From Stemphylium vesicarium (lineage: Eukaryota > Ascomycota > Dothideomycetes > Pleosporales > Pleosporaceae), in contig QXCR01000004.1 in assembly GCA_004380135.1 (NCBI GenBank), positions 434,001 to 498,000 on the forward strand: a stretch of DNA of 64,000 nt, in the 5' to 3' direction. Below, piece after piece: positions 31,977-43,613 of this stretch (position 1 is its first letter; every line of letters begins with the position of its first letter). The notes below the pieces were generated by a model, which saw only the letters and a program-made list of their open reading frames with translations, searched no databases and was not told where the DNA came from. The translations under genes and the position numbers were made by a program.

Positions 31977-34900
31977 TTGAAGCATCTTCAGGTTTGCCCG
32001 CGTGGCTAGTTGTCAGTACACGACAGTCTTACGGCTGGCGAAAGCTTGTTTACTTTCCAGAATATATACGAGAGGTGCGAGCGAGGCCCAGGGCATGCGC
32101 GGTCGACCTGACTGGGCGAAAGGCACCTCGAACTTTCATTCGGAGTTTTCAATTTCATCTGTACGGCGCAGATATTAGAATGTTTCCTTTGGCGTTACTG
32201 GTTGTGTTCTCGATACCCATGGGCGGAGTCTGGTGCAGTCTAGATCATAGTAGATCGATGGATCTAGATTCTATGAATACAGATTTTCTTTTCCTGACCG
32301 TGCGACAAAACCTCCACTTCTTTTTTCAACGCCTTGCAGGTGTGTTTTGCTGTAATTCTGATTAAACTGTAGTGATGCTGTGGTCTAGACCCCGATTCCG
32401 AAGAGCTGACAATGAGATTAGAGATCCGAAATTGTGCATCTAAGAAACGCGTCGGTGCTGTCGACGACAACACGTGGCTGATAGTGATGCCAATCTTGCG
32501 AGGGGGAAGCGAGGAGCCTGGGTGTGTTCCGAAATAGCCACGTTGAAGAACAGCGTCGACGCAGAGGTGAGCGAATGGAGATTCACCTAAGACATGGATA
32601 GCACCTTCCCGCAGTTCGGACGCCGAGAGGGTATGAACGCAACTTCCTCAGTGCGCAAGAATTGCCAGTCCCTCTGATTACAGACCTGAGTAAACCCAAG
32701 GTATCTTCCAAGTTCAATACATCTCGCCTTCGAGTATCCAGGCAGCGACGTTGATATAAAGTACCGTCTACGGTGAAATGGCTTCCAAGCACTAGGTGCA
32801 ATTGCCTCATTTGTACCTTCCTCCGCTTCAGCTGAAGTCAACCGAGCCCGAGGAGATGGATACTTCTTGATCCATCCGTGCTCTATTTTGACCTCATATC
32901 GTATGTGCTTTGACTATTTTGACCTCATATCATATGTACTTTGTCACTGTGCCTCGAGTGATCTCAGTCGAGAAGGAAGCGACCAGATCAACATCTTTTG
33001 TCACTGTCCTTCAGTATCCAACGTCGCATAGCTGCCTGACACGGCACGCGACGGACGGGCTCTCCCATCCCACTGTCGGCCCCCAAATTAAGCGCAGAGG
33101 ACCACGTCGTTGCTGCTCTCAAAGTAGTGCCATGATGGGCGAAACCTTACAGGGTAGTCGCCGAATCATGACCTCCATCCTGCATGTCCCCAAGCAGCGC
33201 GATATTGTTGGAATGCGCCCCGGTACCCCGGACCCTGAAAGCCCAAGCCTTATCACCAACTTATGGTATGGCGCGCGCATACGGGAGGATATGTCGATAT
33301 GCCGCTCAGTGCATTGGAGCATGACTGGGGTAAGCGAAAAATTGGGGGCCAGAATCAGCAGGACAAGATATGCTTTCGATCAAGTGTGCGCGCCAGCGCC
33401 AGCCCTTGGCGCCATAGTGTCATCCAGGACCCCAGCAGTGCTTTAGAACGGTAAAGGTGGAAAGGTGGACTGTGTAGTCGCTGCTATCTTGCGCCCCCAC
33501 AAGTCCCTTCGGTTCTGCCTGCAGGAGCAGGGCTGCTTGCTTTTACTCACCTGCCAGGTCTAGAGATCGCAGGGTCTGCTCGGCCCAGGCCTTCGGTGTT
33601 TGCTCTTGCCGCCATGAATTGCTGTTGGTCAGTGGTGCATGCGCAAGCAGGCAGCGGCTCCAGCCAGCCTTCGGAAACGAGGTGGATTCCTACGCCTCGC
33701 CGCCGGTAAGCAGACATTCGGTACTTCGGTACCACAAGCGTGCACGAGATTTAGAGGCTATAGTCAAGGCTATCAGCGTCCTCATGGATATCGCTGCGAC
33801 GAGCAATCATTGGACGTACTCATGAATATTAGGTTACACGTTACACTTCGAGCAAGCTGCAGGCGGACGAGATCGCGCACATGTCGTCGCGGATCCTAAT
33901 CTAATGGGGACTTACGTCAATTGGGGTTAGGCACCCCGTCAGCGATGGAGCACGATGGGCGAAGACTGATGTTCAGAAGTAATGATGGCAAGGCAGCCAA
34001 CCATGCGTAGTCTGCGGGACGGCTGGGATGATCATGAGGCTCTGTTACCGAGGATGAGTCCAGCATCCAAAGCCACATTCTGGGATTCGGTGACCAAAGT
34101 GTATATGCGGGCTCCTTTGGAAAAACGCGTACTCCCTCTCAGAATCCTTGTTTATTCTCGGCCCGTCATATGTCTCGCGTCCTGAGATGGCATGGTATCA
34201 CTCATGGTGCGCGGGAAGGATCAGCGATCCAGCTGGCCGGTGTTTCTTCTTCCTGATCCGGTTCTGCGGCTTGGTTGCGGGGTCAGTCAAGCTTAGGCGA
34301 GGCCGACGCCAACAATTAAACTCTCCACTATCGACGCACCCACCCACGGTAAGCCCGGTCAACGGCGGTCGACACCTAACATGGCGCATCATGACCTGTA
34401 ACGGCCATGGCCGCTAGCTTCTAACGATTGACTCCTCGGAGGTGCATCCTCGCCTTTTGGCGACACGAATGCGAGATGTACGGTTACGACAATCCCAAAA
34501 ATGGCTCCCGACCTCGCACGATTCCCTGTGGTAGGACGCACAACGCTACCGACCCAGCAGGCATCACAATGCCCGAACCATAGATCGGACATTCATCCCC
34601 AGATCGTTTGCATCGCATGAAATACGATGTCTCTGGCTGTCGACACTGGCGTTCCAAACTATTGGTACCCATCTAGCAGGCATTCCTGTGCTGATCACCC
34701 GTCAAGGTGGCTTCGGGCTATCCATGTGTATATACAAACCTGCTGCTGTTGTACCTAATCCTGTGTGGCCTTCCAGAAGTAGGCTACAAGATGGCGAGTC
34801 TAGTGCCGTCCTCATGACAAGCGATGCTCCTCGCGAGCATTTATCCAATCAACAATGGACTGAAGCGAAGGGAGCAGAGCATGCGACCCGAGAGACGGGC

Positions 34901-37900
34901 CAGATCACACCACAAGAGGAAATTAGTCCCATTCCTAGATGCAGGGCCCTTGGCATCGTTTGGATGGTTCCGCTACCGCAAGGCTACTGATGTGATGGAT
35001 GCTAAACCCCTATCTCGTGCACGGTACGATGGGGCAGGTAATCGAACATCACGAGTTTCGAGGTACCGACAGCGACCTCCTCACTGATCACTGATCACTG
35101 ACCATCAGGATTAAATCGCTCATCAGGGGATATGACGACTCCTCCTCCAAAAGCCCTTGCCCATCTTCCTGATTGGCGAGACAATTTCTCAATTCGCAAG
35201 GCTCTACAGATTGTAAGTCCATCTGTACATTAGCCTTCATACTTGTGATCGTTCGAAATATTGCTTGGGATCCGAAGTGCGACGCAGATCCGGATGATTG
35301 ACCAGGATTCTCGCGAAAGAGGCTTCTTGCGTGATAGCTTCCCTGATGTCGGCCCTCCCCTCTCCTCTATCCCGCATGCTTGGCTGCGGAATGAACAAGG
35401 TCAATGCCAGTCGCATAGGATCTAGACTATCTCGAGGGCCTGTGGCGGTGCGATGATTGTCTTTTTGTGTCATCCATACATATGCTCAGGGTACCGGGCC
35501 CTCTACCCTTGATTCGCCCGGAACAAGTACCCAGACGATCAAGTGCTAGTGGAGTCGCCAAGAAGAGGATCTGTGGCGGTGCGCAGTCACAACATTGAGA
35601 CAAGTTATCTCACTCCTGCAGTAGCCGAACTGCCCTCCGGCCCCTCGACTACAGGAAGGAAAGAGATACCAATCTTGGACGGCCACATTACAATATCGAT
35701 TGCGTACGCCAAACAGGACTACCCCACGACTGTTGGATCCTGCCGGCAGCAAGACCAAAATAGTCTTTCGTCTCGCCTGCTACAAGTCACAAATTCTACT
35801 GAGTTGCGCCAGCCGTGGACAAGACGGGGCTAATCAGGTCCTATCGAGAGACACGGCTTCACTACCGCATGGACCGCGATAACGCTCCCATTCACTAAAA
35901 TAGTCTGAATCGCGCAGAAGCGGTGTTCTTTCGTGGTTAGATGGGCTCACCCCGCACATGTCACAGTCAACTTTTGCACGCCATGCTCAGCGCTCTCTTG
36001 GTCCGCACCCGGCGTATGAGTTAGTGTTGCACGCCTGACAGCATGGTATGATGCATTTCAGAGTGTCAAGAGATGGCGTCAGATTGGAGCAGAGCTCGTG
36101 TTGAATATAAGTGTTACATTCCGTGGTTGAAGCGCAGCGGGTACGGTAGCACACTCAATAATCATGCGTCAGTTGCAGTGCAAGACGGTACATCTGGCCA
36201 AGGACGTGGCATGGGTGATGGGTGGGCTGGTCCCCAGTACCGCCTACGGTTCACGCCTTCAACAACCTTACCCACCATGTCGGGCCATGGATTCTCAGGG
36301 ACTACGCGAAAGAAGTCGTCAGGCTGACTATTCAGATTGTGCATTAGCATGGTACGGAACGTAAGGTCCGTGTGTGACAGCCAGGAAAGACTCGGTAGCC
36401 TCTGGCCAAAGACACACTCGGTGGGCACAGAGCGCGTGCCGTGACAGCGCAAGGCCATTTGGGCGAGATTGCTACGGCCTGGCACCCCACATGCGGGCCA
36501 CGTCTATTAAACAGGGCATGGCGAGGTGTATGTTCGCACCCAAACAATGCACTGGCGCCGTCACATGCGGGAGCCGGCGAGCAGCTGGGCATGCGCCAAA
36601 GTGCGGGCTTGATTATTCAGAACGTCAAGTCAGGCCACGTCGCGGTAGCCTTGCATTGTGCTCATGTCGGCGGTCAACGTCTGCCATCACGCAGCGCAGC
36701 GAGTCTTGGTGGTTAGTCAGAGCAGCCATCATCGAGTCCCGCAGTGACGGTGTTGCGATGAGAAACGCGGTGAGGTCAGCGCGGTGCAATGCTTGCTGTT
36801 AGACGGGCAGTGCTGCGCCCCCCCCCCCCGAAGAGCCCCACGAGCAAAACTCGCTTATCAGCCCCGTTGCGGGCAATGGTGGTGAGGCGCGGTAAATTTA
36901 GCAGCATTCCATGTCCAATGGCACGTCATGGTCTTGCACAGCCGCTCACCAGCCACAGACTCTGCGATGCGGGACCGGGCAGAGCGAAAGAATCGCCAAT
37001 CAGACTCGCTACGGCGCCAGGCCTGCGGACTGGCAGACATGGCTCCAAATCCTCCCATGGCTCCCCGACTGAAGCGGTGATCAAGCGTGCCCATCTTCCA
37101 GGGTCTATCCCCAATGCGCTTGTCTTTACCACATACAGACTCGAGTCTCCCACGCTCTGCATCACGACTCGCCGACGTCCCTCTGCCCCTCGTCGCTTTC
37201 GGCATGGCTTGCTCAGACGGTGCCTCAACTCGCGCCGACAGGGGTCGGACACACCGCGACTCCTAGCTCACTAGCCTACCACAAAGCGGTCGGAGCGCGC
37301 GATCGAGGCGGAGACGCGAATTGACGGCGGCCGGTAACTTCTGCCTTCTTTTATTTTTCCTAGCGTGGCCTGACTGTTCCTAAACTGCCACCTCATGCGA
37401 GAGGCCCCAGCGCCCGTAGGGCAGTAAACCCTCCAAGCAGGGGTATGGCATGCCGTCGTGTGGCTTCGTGCACTGTTTCCCGCTTGGGGCCACTGCGGCC
37501 CTCTCTCGCAGGCCTTGTGTATAAACCAACTTCGCCCCCGAGGCATCGTCCTCCAGTCCCAGACCTGCGATCAACAGCAACACTACCTCTCTTAGACTCT
37601 TCCGACGCCTTGGATCGTCGTCCCGGAACAGAGTCCTTCCCGCTTCTGATCTGTCCTTCGCTTCAGCCAGCCCCGAGGCCTACTCTACCGAATCGACTAC
37701 GCGCTGTCACTCGCGTATCCGAATCGAGTAAGTAATCTGCAAAAGTATCGACGATATTCAGTCATCGCCGACCCATACCTCTACTCGAGAAATAGATCGG
37801 CGCTTCCTACGGGAGGGTAAGCTTTCCCCTGGCCGTCCGTATAATTTGCGCTAGCTCTACCAACCAAACCACGACATTCAACTCGCACCTGTTCAGTGCT

Positions 37901-37993
37901 TATGCTGACTCCATTTGCGGAAATAGGGATCGGGCTGCACACAAAGTCATCACTTGTTCCAACCCGTCTGCTTCACCTCCCACATCCACTATC
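31977..37993. other. Six-kilobase gene-free region
   Basis: About 6 kb with no ORF that looks like a protein: the longest frames are 100-180 codons, lack domains, and overlap on opposite strands. Base composition is mixed and not strongly AT-rich, so a heavily RIP-mutated repeat is not obvious. A short TGATCACTGATCACTGA direct repeat lies at about 35085-35101 and a run of 12 C at 36818-36829. GTAAGT at about 37728 could start an intron in a 5' leader. It may be an extended regulatory region of the C2H2 gene, hold non-coding transcripts, or be an old degraded insertion. Confidence 0.4.
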
Positions 37994-39688
37994 ATGGCTG
38001 AGTATCCGCAATATACGCCCGGCGTGGCTCACGACTTCGAGCTCTACTCCCACAACCCCGACCAGCATTTGGACTTCCATCACAACCAGTCATTTGCGTC
38101 CTCATCAACATATGCCATGGATCCTGCATTCAGCGCACAATACGACCCGATGGCCCCTCTCCCACATGTATCAAGGCATCCAGATCTTCAGTTCCATTAT
38201 GATGGCATCGCCCAAGGCGTCAAGCCGTTTCAATATCAAACTCCAGCTGGATCTCCCCACTCCACTTCACAATCCTTCCATGAAATTCCTCCAGTTCTTT
38301 CAGCATCTTCAGAGTCGGGGGCTTCTGTATCCTCATCAGCCATAGGCTCTCCCTCCATTCTCCCTCCATTCAACGACTCGTGGAACTCCTTCAGCATGGC
38401 GACCACGTCTGGCTACGACTACCCCAGTATGGTAGCGCACGAGAAGTCGTATGTGGGTAAGTCGATAGTCTCCTCTATAGCAGTTTCATACTCTCCTTCT
38501 GCCACAAGTCCCACCTCGCGCATCGTCCAAAACCACGCCTTCAGACCAACTCGACCTACGCGACCCTCAAGCTGTCAATTCTTCTTCCGTCATATCATCA
38601 CTGCAGTCCTCTCAATCGTTCTTGTTGCTCAACTTCGAACGCAAAAGTATTAGACTAACATAGCGAAAGCAGATCCTAATCTTATCCAGCCATTCGCATA
38701 CGCACCTCAGAGTCCATACCCTGAGATCAGGGCCACTCCTTCCCCTTACTTTCCGGTCATCGAACAGCCACCTTCCCCTGCCCTCTCTCACATCTCCTCA
38801 TATAGTCAACGACTAGGCTCAGCACGAATCAAGAAGGGCAGTGCCAGCCCATACCTCCACACTCAACAATACCACCCTTATTCTCAGTACCCCAGCCAAC
38901 GGAGGAGCTCAGTCAACTCGCTTCACTCACAAAACTCGGGCACAAGCCGCAAGAGCGGTAGCAGCTATGATGTGGACGACGAGACCCGCGAGAAGGGCAT
39001 GTGCCCATTGCCAGAATGTGGACGTGTTTTCAAAGACTTGAAGGCCCACATGCTTACTCACCAGAACGAGAGGCCAGAGAAGTGCCCAATCGCGACATGT
39101 GAGTACCACGTCAAGGGCTTCGCCAGAAAATATGATAAGAACCGTCATACCTTGACCCACTACAAGGGTACAATGGTCTGCGGCTTCTGTCCAGGCAGTG
39201 GTTCAGCGGCTGAGAAGTCATTCAACCGCGCCGACGTCTTCAAGAGGCACCTTACATCTGTCCACGGTGTCGAGCAAAACCCTCCCAACAGCCGCAAGAA
39301 GAGCCCATCGGGTCGCAAGGTCCACCCTGGCTCTCAACCCAACGTGGCTGGTACTTGCTCCACTTGCTCAGTCACTTTCGCCAACGCACAAGAGTTCTAC
39401 GAGCACTTGGACGACTGTGTGCTGCGCGTCGTGCAGCAAACCGACCCCACCGAAGCTATCAACCAGCGTCTTCTCACCTCTGTTGCAGAAGACAAGGACG
39501 TCACCGAGACTCTCGACCGCAACGGTCTCTCCAAGAGCATCGAATACACCGTCCCCAAGTATGAGGACGATGAAGAGGAAGACTACGAAGAAGACGAGGT
39601 CGACAACGACGACCAAGATGACGCCACATGGGGCAGCCGTCGCGCTCGCTCAGGCAAAGGCGGCATCAAGTCGTCAAAATCGATTTGA
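37994..39688 (+). CDS. C2H2 zinc-finger regulator, ORF up to the in-frame TGA
   Basis: Exons 37994-38456 and 38673-39688 give 492 aa. The 216-nt intron begins GTAAGT and ends GACTAACATAGCGAAAGCAG, containing a branch site. The N-terminal half is Ser/Pro/Tyr/Gln-rich (activation-type). The finger region begins GMCPLPECGRVFKDLKAHM and continues with EKCPIATCEYHVKGF, a finger with VCGFCPGSGSAAEKSF and KRHLTSVH, and a fourth, CSTCSVTFANAQEFYEHLDDC. An acidic stretch (DDEEEDYEEDEVDNDDQDD) precedes the stop. The stop is TGA at 39686-39688, followed directly by CAATTA, and the frame then continues (next feature). It is a nuclear regulator by type; I do not assign a symbol. Confidence 0.85.
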
Positions 39689-39694
39689 CAATTA
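39686..39694 (+). promoter_or_regulatory. Candidate stop-codon readthrough signal TGA-CAA-TTA
   Basis: The stop codon TGA is followed by CAATTA, an exact match to the CAR-YYA consensus known to promote readthrough (classical example UAG-CAA-UUA). The downstream frame is open for 155 codons and encodes a domain-like sequence. Confidence 0.5.
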
Positions 39695-40156
39695 ACACAT
39701 CCCCGAGGTGTCGGCGCAACGCAGCACGTCGGGGGTGGTAACCCAAACCAACATCTATCTACCTCTCGCGTCACGAAGTCCGGACCTCGCGCTGGCCTTA
39801 CTTTCTCCAAGGGCGGTGTTGCCATTACTGGCTCCGGACGCAAGAAGCGCAAGAACTATCCCGTATCTTGGGGTTGCGCTACCGACAAGATGAAGATGAA
39901 GAAGCGCGTCTTGTGTGTGTACGACGGACAGCGCAGACTATGGAAGGACGATATGATGCTCGACCAAGAGTTTGAAGTACGTATGAAGCTGCCTGATGGC
40001 AAAGCATACGTCACAGATCTGGATGTCCAGACACTCAACCGCGCTGAGGCACTGCACAGTGCGACTGCTGAGGAGAGAGGTGCCTGGGTTCCCGACAACA
40101 TTGTCGGCAGCGGCGCACCTCCCATGGACACCATGCCGCTCGAATGGGCGATGTAA
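39689..40156 (+). CDS. In-frame C-terminal extension of the C2H2 regulator
   Basis: 155 codons follow the TGA in the same frame and end with TAA at 40154-40156. After a short linker (QLTHPRGVGATQHVGGG) the peptide looks like an ordinary folded, basic domain: SGPRAGLTFSKGGVAITGSG, then GRKKRKNYPVSWGC (a likely nuclear localisation signal), KMKMKKRVLCVYDGQRRLW, and DQEFEVRMKLPDGKAYVTDL. Such composition and codon use are not those of a 3' UTR. Ways to join it to the upstream protein are (1) readthrough of TGA-CAATTA, or (2) a frame-keeping intron that removes the TGA, for example 39639-39707 (GTCGCG..GAG, 69 nt) or a GC-AG intron 39654-39707 (54 nt). All intron versions have weak ends. A sequencing error is a third option. 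Confidence 0.75.
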   Translation, partial: QLTHPRGVGATQHVGGGNPNQHLSTSRVTKSGPRAGLTFSKGGVAITGSGRKKRKNYPVSWGCATDKMKMKKRVLCVYDGQRRLWKDDMMLDQEFEVRMKLPDGKAYVTDLDVQTLNRAEALHSATAEERGAWVPDNIVGSGAPPMDTMPLEWAM

Positions 40157-41553
40157 AGCCCTCCGTCAAACAACAAGCGTTTTTCATTTTCTTCACATGT
40201 CGCGTTTCGAGCATACCAGGGGTTATTTTTGTGTGATACGAACGTCAGGGGGGGGGGGGGGGGGGGACAAAAACCCGCACGCACGCACGACAATGAACGG
40301 TTTTTGTTGTATTACCAAAGTTTTGTAGTTTCCTTCTCGATCGATACCACTGAGCATTTTGCTTGCTTTTTTGGGGGTTTGTTGGCGTTGACAGGGGGCA
40401 ACGAGAGAGTTTAATGAGTATGTATGTATGAATGGAGCAAGTCTAAACGTGGCTGGCCGCGAGAGATGTAGTTTTTCTCAATATTGCAGTACTCCATTGG
40501 ACAAATGGTTTTCCGTTACGAATCACCTACCCTGTGATCAAATTTGGCTCATCTTATCCTTTTAGCCTGTCACACACATATTTTCCGGGAATATCCCTCG
40601 TTCTCTCGTATTGGACACTGCTGCGTAACGGCGAAGAGAAAGAAAAAAGTAACGGTTGCAACGTAGCGTCGTGAATACGATGTAGTTCAAACTACGCACG
40701 TACCGCGTTTGACGTATTACACAAGCTGACATGTTTCCCGACCGCGCCTCGGACCTGCGTCGCAGATCAAATCCCCAATCTGTGCGTGCGTGAGAGAACG
40801 GGACCCTGTAAGCCGTGGGGTTGTTCTTTTTCTCCGCGCCGAATGACGGCTTCGTTCGTTCAGGGCGGTGTCCGGGGACTCGGCGAGGTTCAAGGCTTAC
40901 ATGTGGGCATGGAAGAGGGTATGGTAGGTGAGCGGCGGATCATCGGTCCGCGAGGAAAAGCATATTTTGGGCATCCAGGAGGATTTACTTAAACCGGGAC
41001 TTTACAGAAACAGTGTTCTTTTGATGGCATCGCGTGGAAGTGCATGAGGTGCCTGGTTGGCTTGGAGAAGATAGAAGGAAAAGTAACAGAGATCGACCCC
41101 GGCTCGTAAGCCACTGACGTGAGGGAAGAAGAAAATGCTACCTTCTAGATTGCACAGGAATAGTAAGTTTGCCTTCTTCGATGAATGCAGTAGCCGGTGC
41201 GTGTACGGTGGGTCACATATTCTATTTTCTCTTTTCCTTGTGGGCTTCCAGCAGCCGCGTTTCCGATGAGGACAGTGGATCACCGAGCAACGCGTCAAGG
41301 AAGAAATAGATGAAAACCATCAACAGCCTGCCAAGATGACGTAGATTGGAGGTCCCAAATTTTTCGGGACGCCCTCGTGACAGCGCGTGTCGGCCCAGTG
41401 TGGAGAGGCAAGATGAAGGGGTCCATGCTTAGTCATAGCGCGAAGCGCCCCGCCGTGGGGGAAGGCAGCAACCCTAGGTAGGCAGCTTGGAGCTCTATCA
41501 ATCCACCGTTCGCCCGCCCAACGCCGCAAACGCAATACACGACAACCGCAACC
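40157..41553. other. Intergenic region with 19-base poly-G tract
   Basis: About 1.4 kb between two plus-strand genes. A run of 19 G (40248-40266) lies about 90 nt after the stop of the C2H2 gene, probably in its 3' UTR. The rest has no supported ORF; the stretch just before 41554 should hold the promoter of the COP9 gene. Confidence 0.45.
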
Positions 41554-43116
41554 ATGGCATCGAGTATCGAGCAATCTCCATTTTTCCAGCAGTCAAAGTC
41601 CAAGGGCGAAATCGTCGTCAAGGGTATGATGTCAGTCTTTCCAGTGGCGTGGGGACGCTTGCTAACTGTAGTAGACCCTCCCAAGTTCGACTTGGAATCC
41701 TATATTGCTAACTACACTGGTATGCATTCTGCTCTCGCATACGGCATTTAGAGCGTGCTAATCTATCCAATAGGCTACACACGAATCGACCGCCTTCACC
41801 ACATCGGCGCTCATTCCCCATACCTCGCCGTCGATGCATATCGCCTCGCCATTGCCGAGGCCAAGAAGGGCAAGAATGTTGCGTTATACATAGCACTTGT
41901 GGAGGAGTTTAGCAGCATAGCACCAAACGATCCTGCTGCTTTGATGGACACAGCATGGGCGGAGAAGAAGACACGTGAAGTGCGCGAGGAGCATGACAGG
42001 CTAGAGCACGAGTTGAAGTCGTACAAGAACAACTTGATCAAGGAGAGTATACGGGTAAGTGATCGTACGCATGGCATAACATGATTCGGTTCTGACAAAT
42101 GACAGATGGGTAACGAGGACCTCGGCCACTTTTACTACGACACGGGCGACTTCTCCAACGCACACAAAGCATACATGAAGATGCGCGAACATTGCACCTC
42201 GCCCAAGCACCTCGCCGACATGAACCTCCGACTCGTATACGTCAGTATCGCACAAAAGGCATGGACAAGCGTGCAGGCAAACCTCGCCAAGTCCGAGGCC
42301 ACCCAACTAAAAGGCGAAGAGAAGGCCAAGCTGGAGCCCATCATATCTGCCAGCAACGGTCTCTGTCAGATGGCACTCACAAGCTATAGGGAAGCTGCAA
42401 CTGCCTTTCTTGGTACATCGGCTGCATACTTGACTATGGAGCCAGCAGCATCCATCAAGTGGCAGAAGGAGGTCATCTCACCCAATGATATTGCCGTCTA
42501 TGGCGGTCTCTGCGCACTTGCCTACATGGACCGCAGCGACCTGCAGAACAAGGTTCTCGGAAACAGCGAGTTCCGCAACTTCCTTGAGCTCGAGCCTCAC
42601 ATCCGCCGTGCCATCAACCTTTTCTGCAACTCCAAGTACAGCGCCTGCCTCGAAGTGCTCGAGGGCTACCGAAACGACTACCTCCTCGACGTCTATCTCT
42701 CCAAGATATTGAACACCATCTACAACCGTATCCGGAAGAAGAGCATCGTACAATACTTTATCCCTTTCAGCTGCGTCACGTTGGATGAGATGGCGTCCAA
42801 GTTCCCAGCAGTAGAAGGCAGGACCATTGAGCAAGATCTGGAAGAGATGATCAACCACGGCAATCTCGACGCGCGGATAGATCTCGTGGATCGTTTGCTC
42901 ATCTCTCCGCCAACGGACCCCCGTCACGACGTCCAAGAAGAGGCTCTCAAGATGGCCGAGACTTACGACCATACCCTTCGTCTCCGGCTGATGCGCCTAA
43001 ACATGCTTGCAGCAGGAATGGAGGTACAACAACACAAGGCAGGCGATAAGCCGTCTAGCCTGGGCAGTGGCATCTCTGACACATTTCGGGGTCTTGGCCA
43101 GAAGATAGGTTTCTAG
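41554..43116 (+). CDS. csnA: COP9 signalosome complex subunit 1
   Basis: Exons 41554-41623, 41672-41719, 41774-42054 and 42106-43116 give 469 aa, the usual length of CSN1. Donors are GTATGA, GTATGC and GTAAGT; GCTAAC precedes the first acceptor. The joins give VVKVDPPKFDLESYIANYTGYTRIDRLHHI in pieces (VVKVDPPKFDLE; IANYTGYTRIDRL), the family start. The middle is a TPR-like helical repeat region (GNEDLGHFYYDTGDFSNAHK). The C-terminal PCI domain includes NRIRKKSIVQYFIPFSCVTL and MINHGNLDARIDLVDRLL. CSN1 is a scaffold of the complex that removes Nedd8 from cullins; in filamentous fungi it affects development and secondary metabolism. Symbol by family only. The alternative acceptor 3 nt downstream of 41671 would drop one Val. 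Confidence 0.92.
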
Positions 43117-43613
43117 AGGAAGCTGAAAAATAAGGTTGAAGATAAACAAGAATGGAGGCCAGGCTTCTTGAAAAAGTCGAAAGCGAAGGATGAAGACAAG
43201 TAGAAATGATGAAATAGTGGGTAGCATTGCAAGGCGTTCTCGAGCGGGGCTGGCGCATACAGGTTGGACTGGGTCGGATATGAAAGCGGCATTCAGGCAT
43301 TGGGACGACGTATGAACAATCGGCTAATGGTAGCTTAGATCAGACATGGATACTACATGCAAGCAGAAGCGTAATAGCATCACCTGTCAGATGAAAATAT
43401 TTCAGTTACAACTGCACTTTTATCGTGACAAGTCTTGAATTCATCTGCATCGTTATTGACAAAATCATCAAATATATCCAGGGTATCTAGTTGTTCCTTT
43501 TCTTCCATTTTCCCAACGCCTCGCTTGCTTGCTTGCTTTCCCAAAAGGCAAAATTGTCATTAAAATCTGACCATGACTGCGTTGAAATTGAAAGACTTGC
43601 GTTCGTCTTCTTT
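43117..43613. other. Convergent 3' spacer
   Basis: 497 nt between the convergent csnA and poly-Q regulator genes. AT-rich around 43380-43480. Nothing else recognised. Confidence 0.45.

Noticed and set aside
32910..37274. ORFs of 100-180 codons in the 6-kb gene-free region
   Set aside because: Arg/Ser/Pro-rich translations without domains, on overlapping opposite frames. No transposase, reverse transcriptase or integrase motif was seen.
39559..39724. Intron models to remove the TGA of the C2H2 gene using GTATGA at 39559, GTCGAC at 39599 or GTCGTC at 39670
   Set aside because: The 39559 and 39670 donors do not keep the frame with the available acceptors; 39599-39724 keeps frame but has a poor donor and deletes domain-like residues. 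The 39639-39707 and 39654-39707 versions remain open as rivals.
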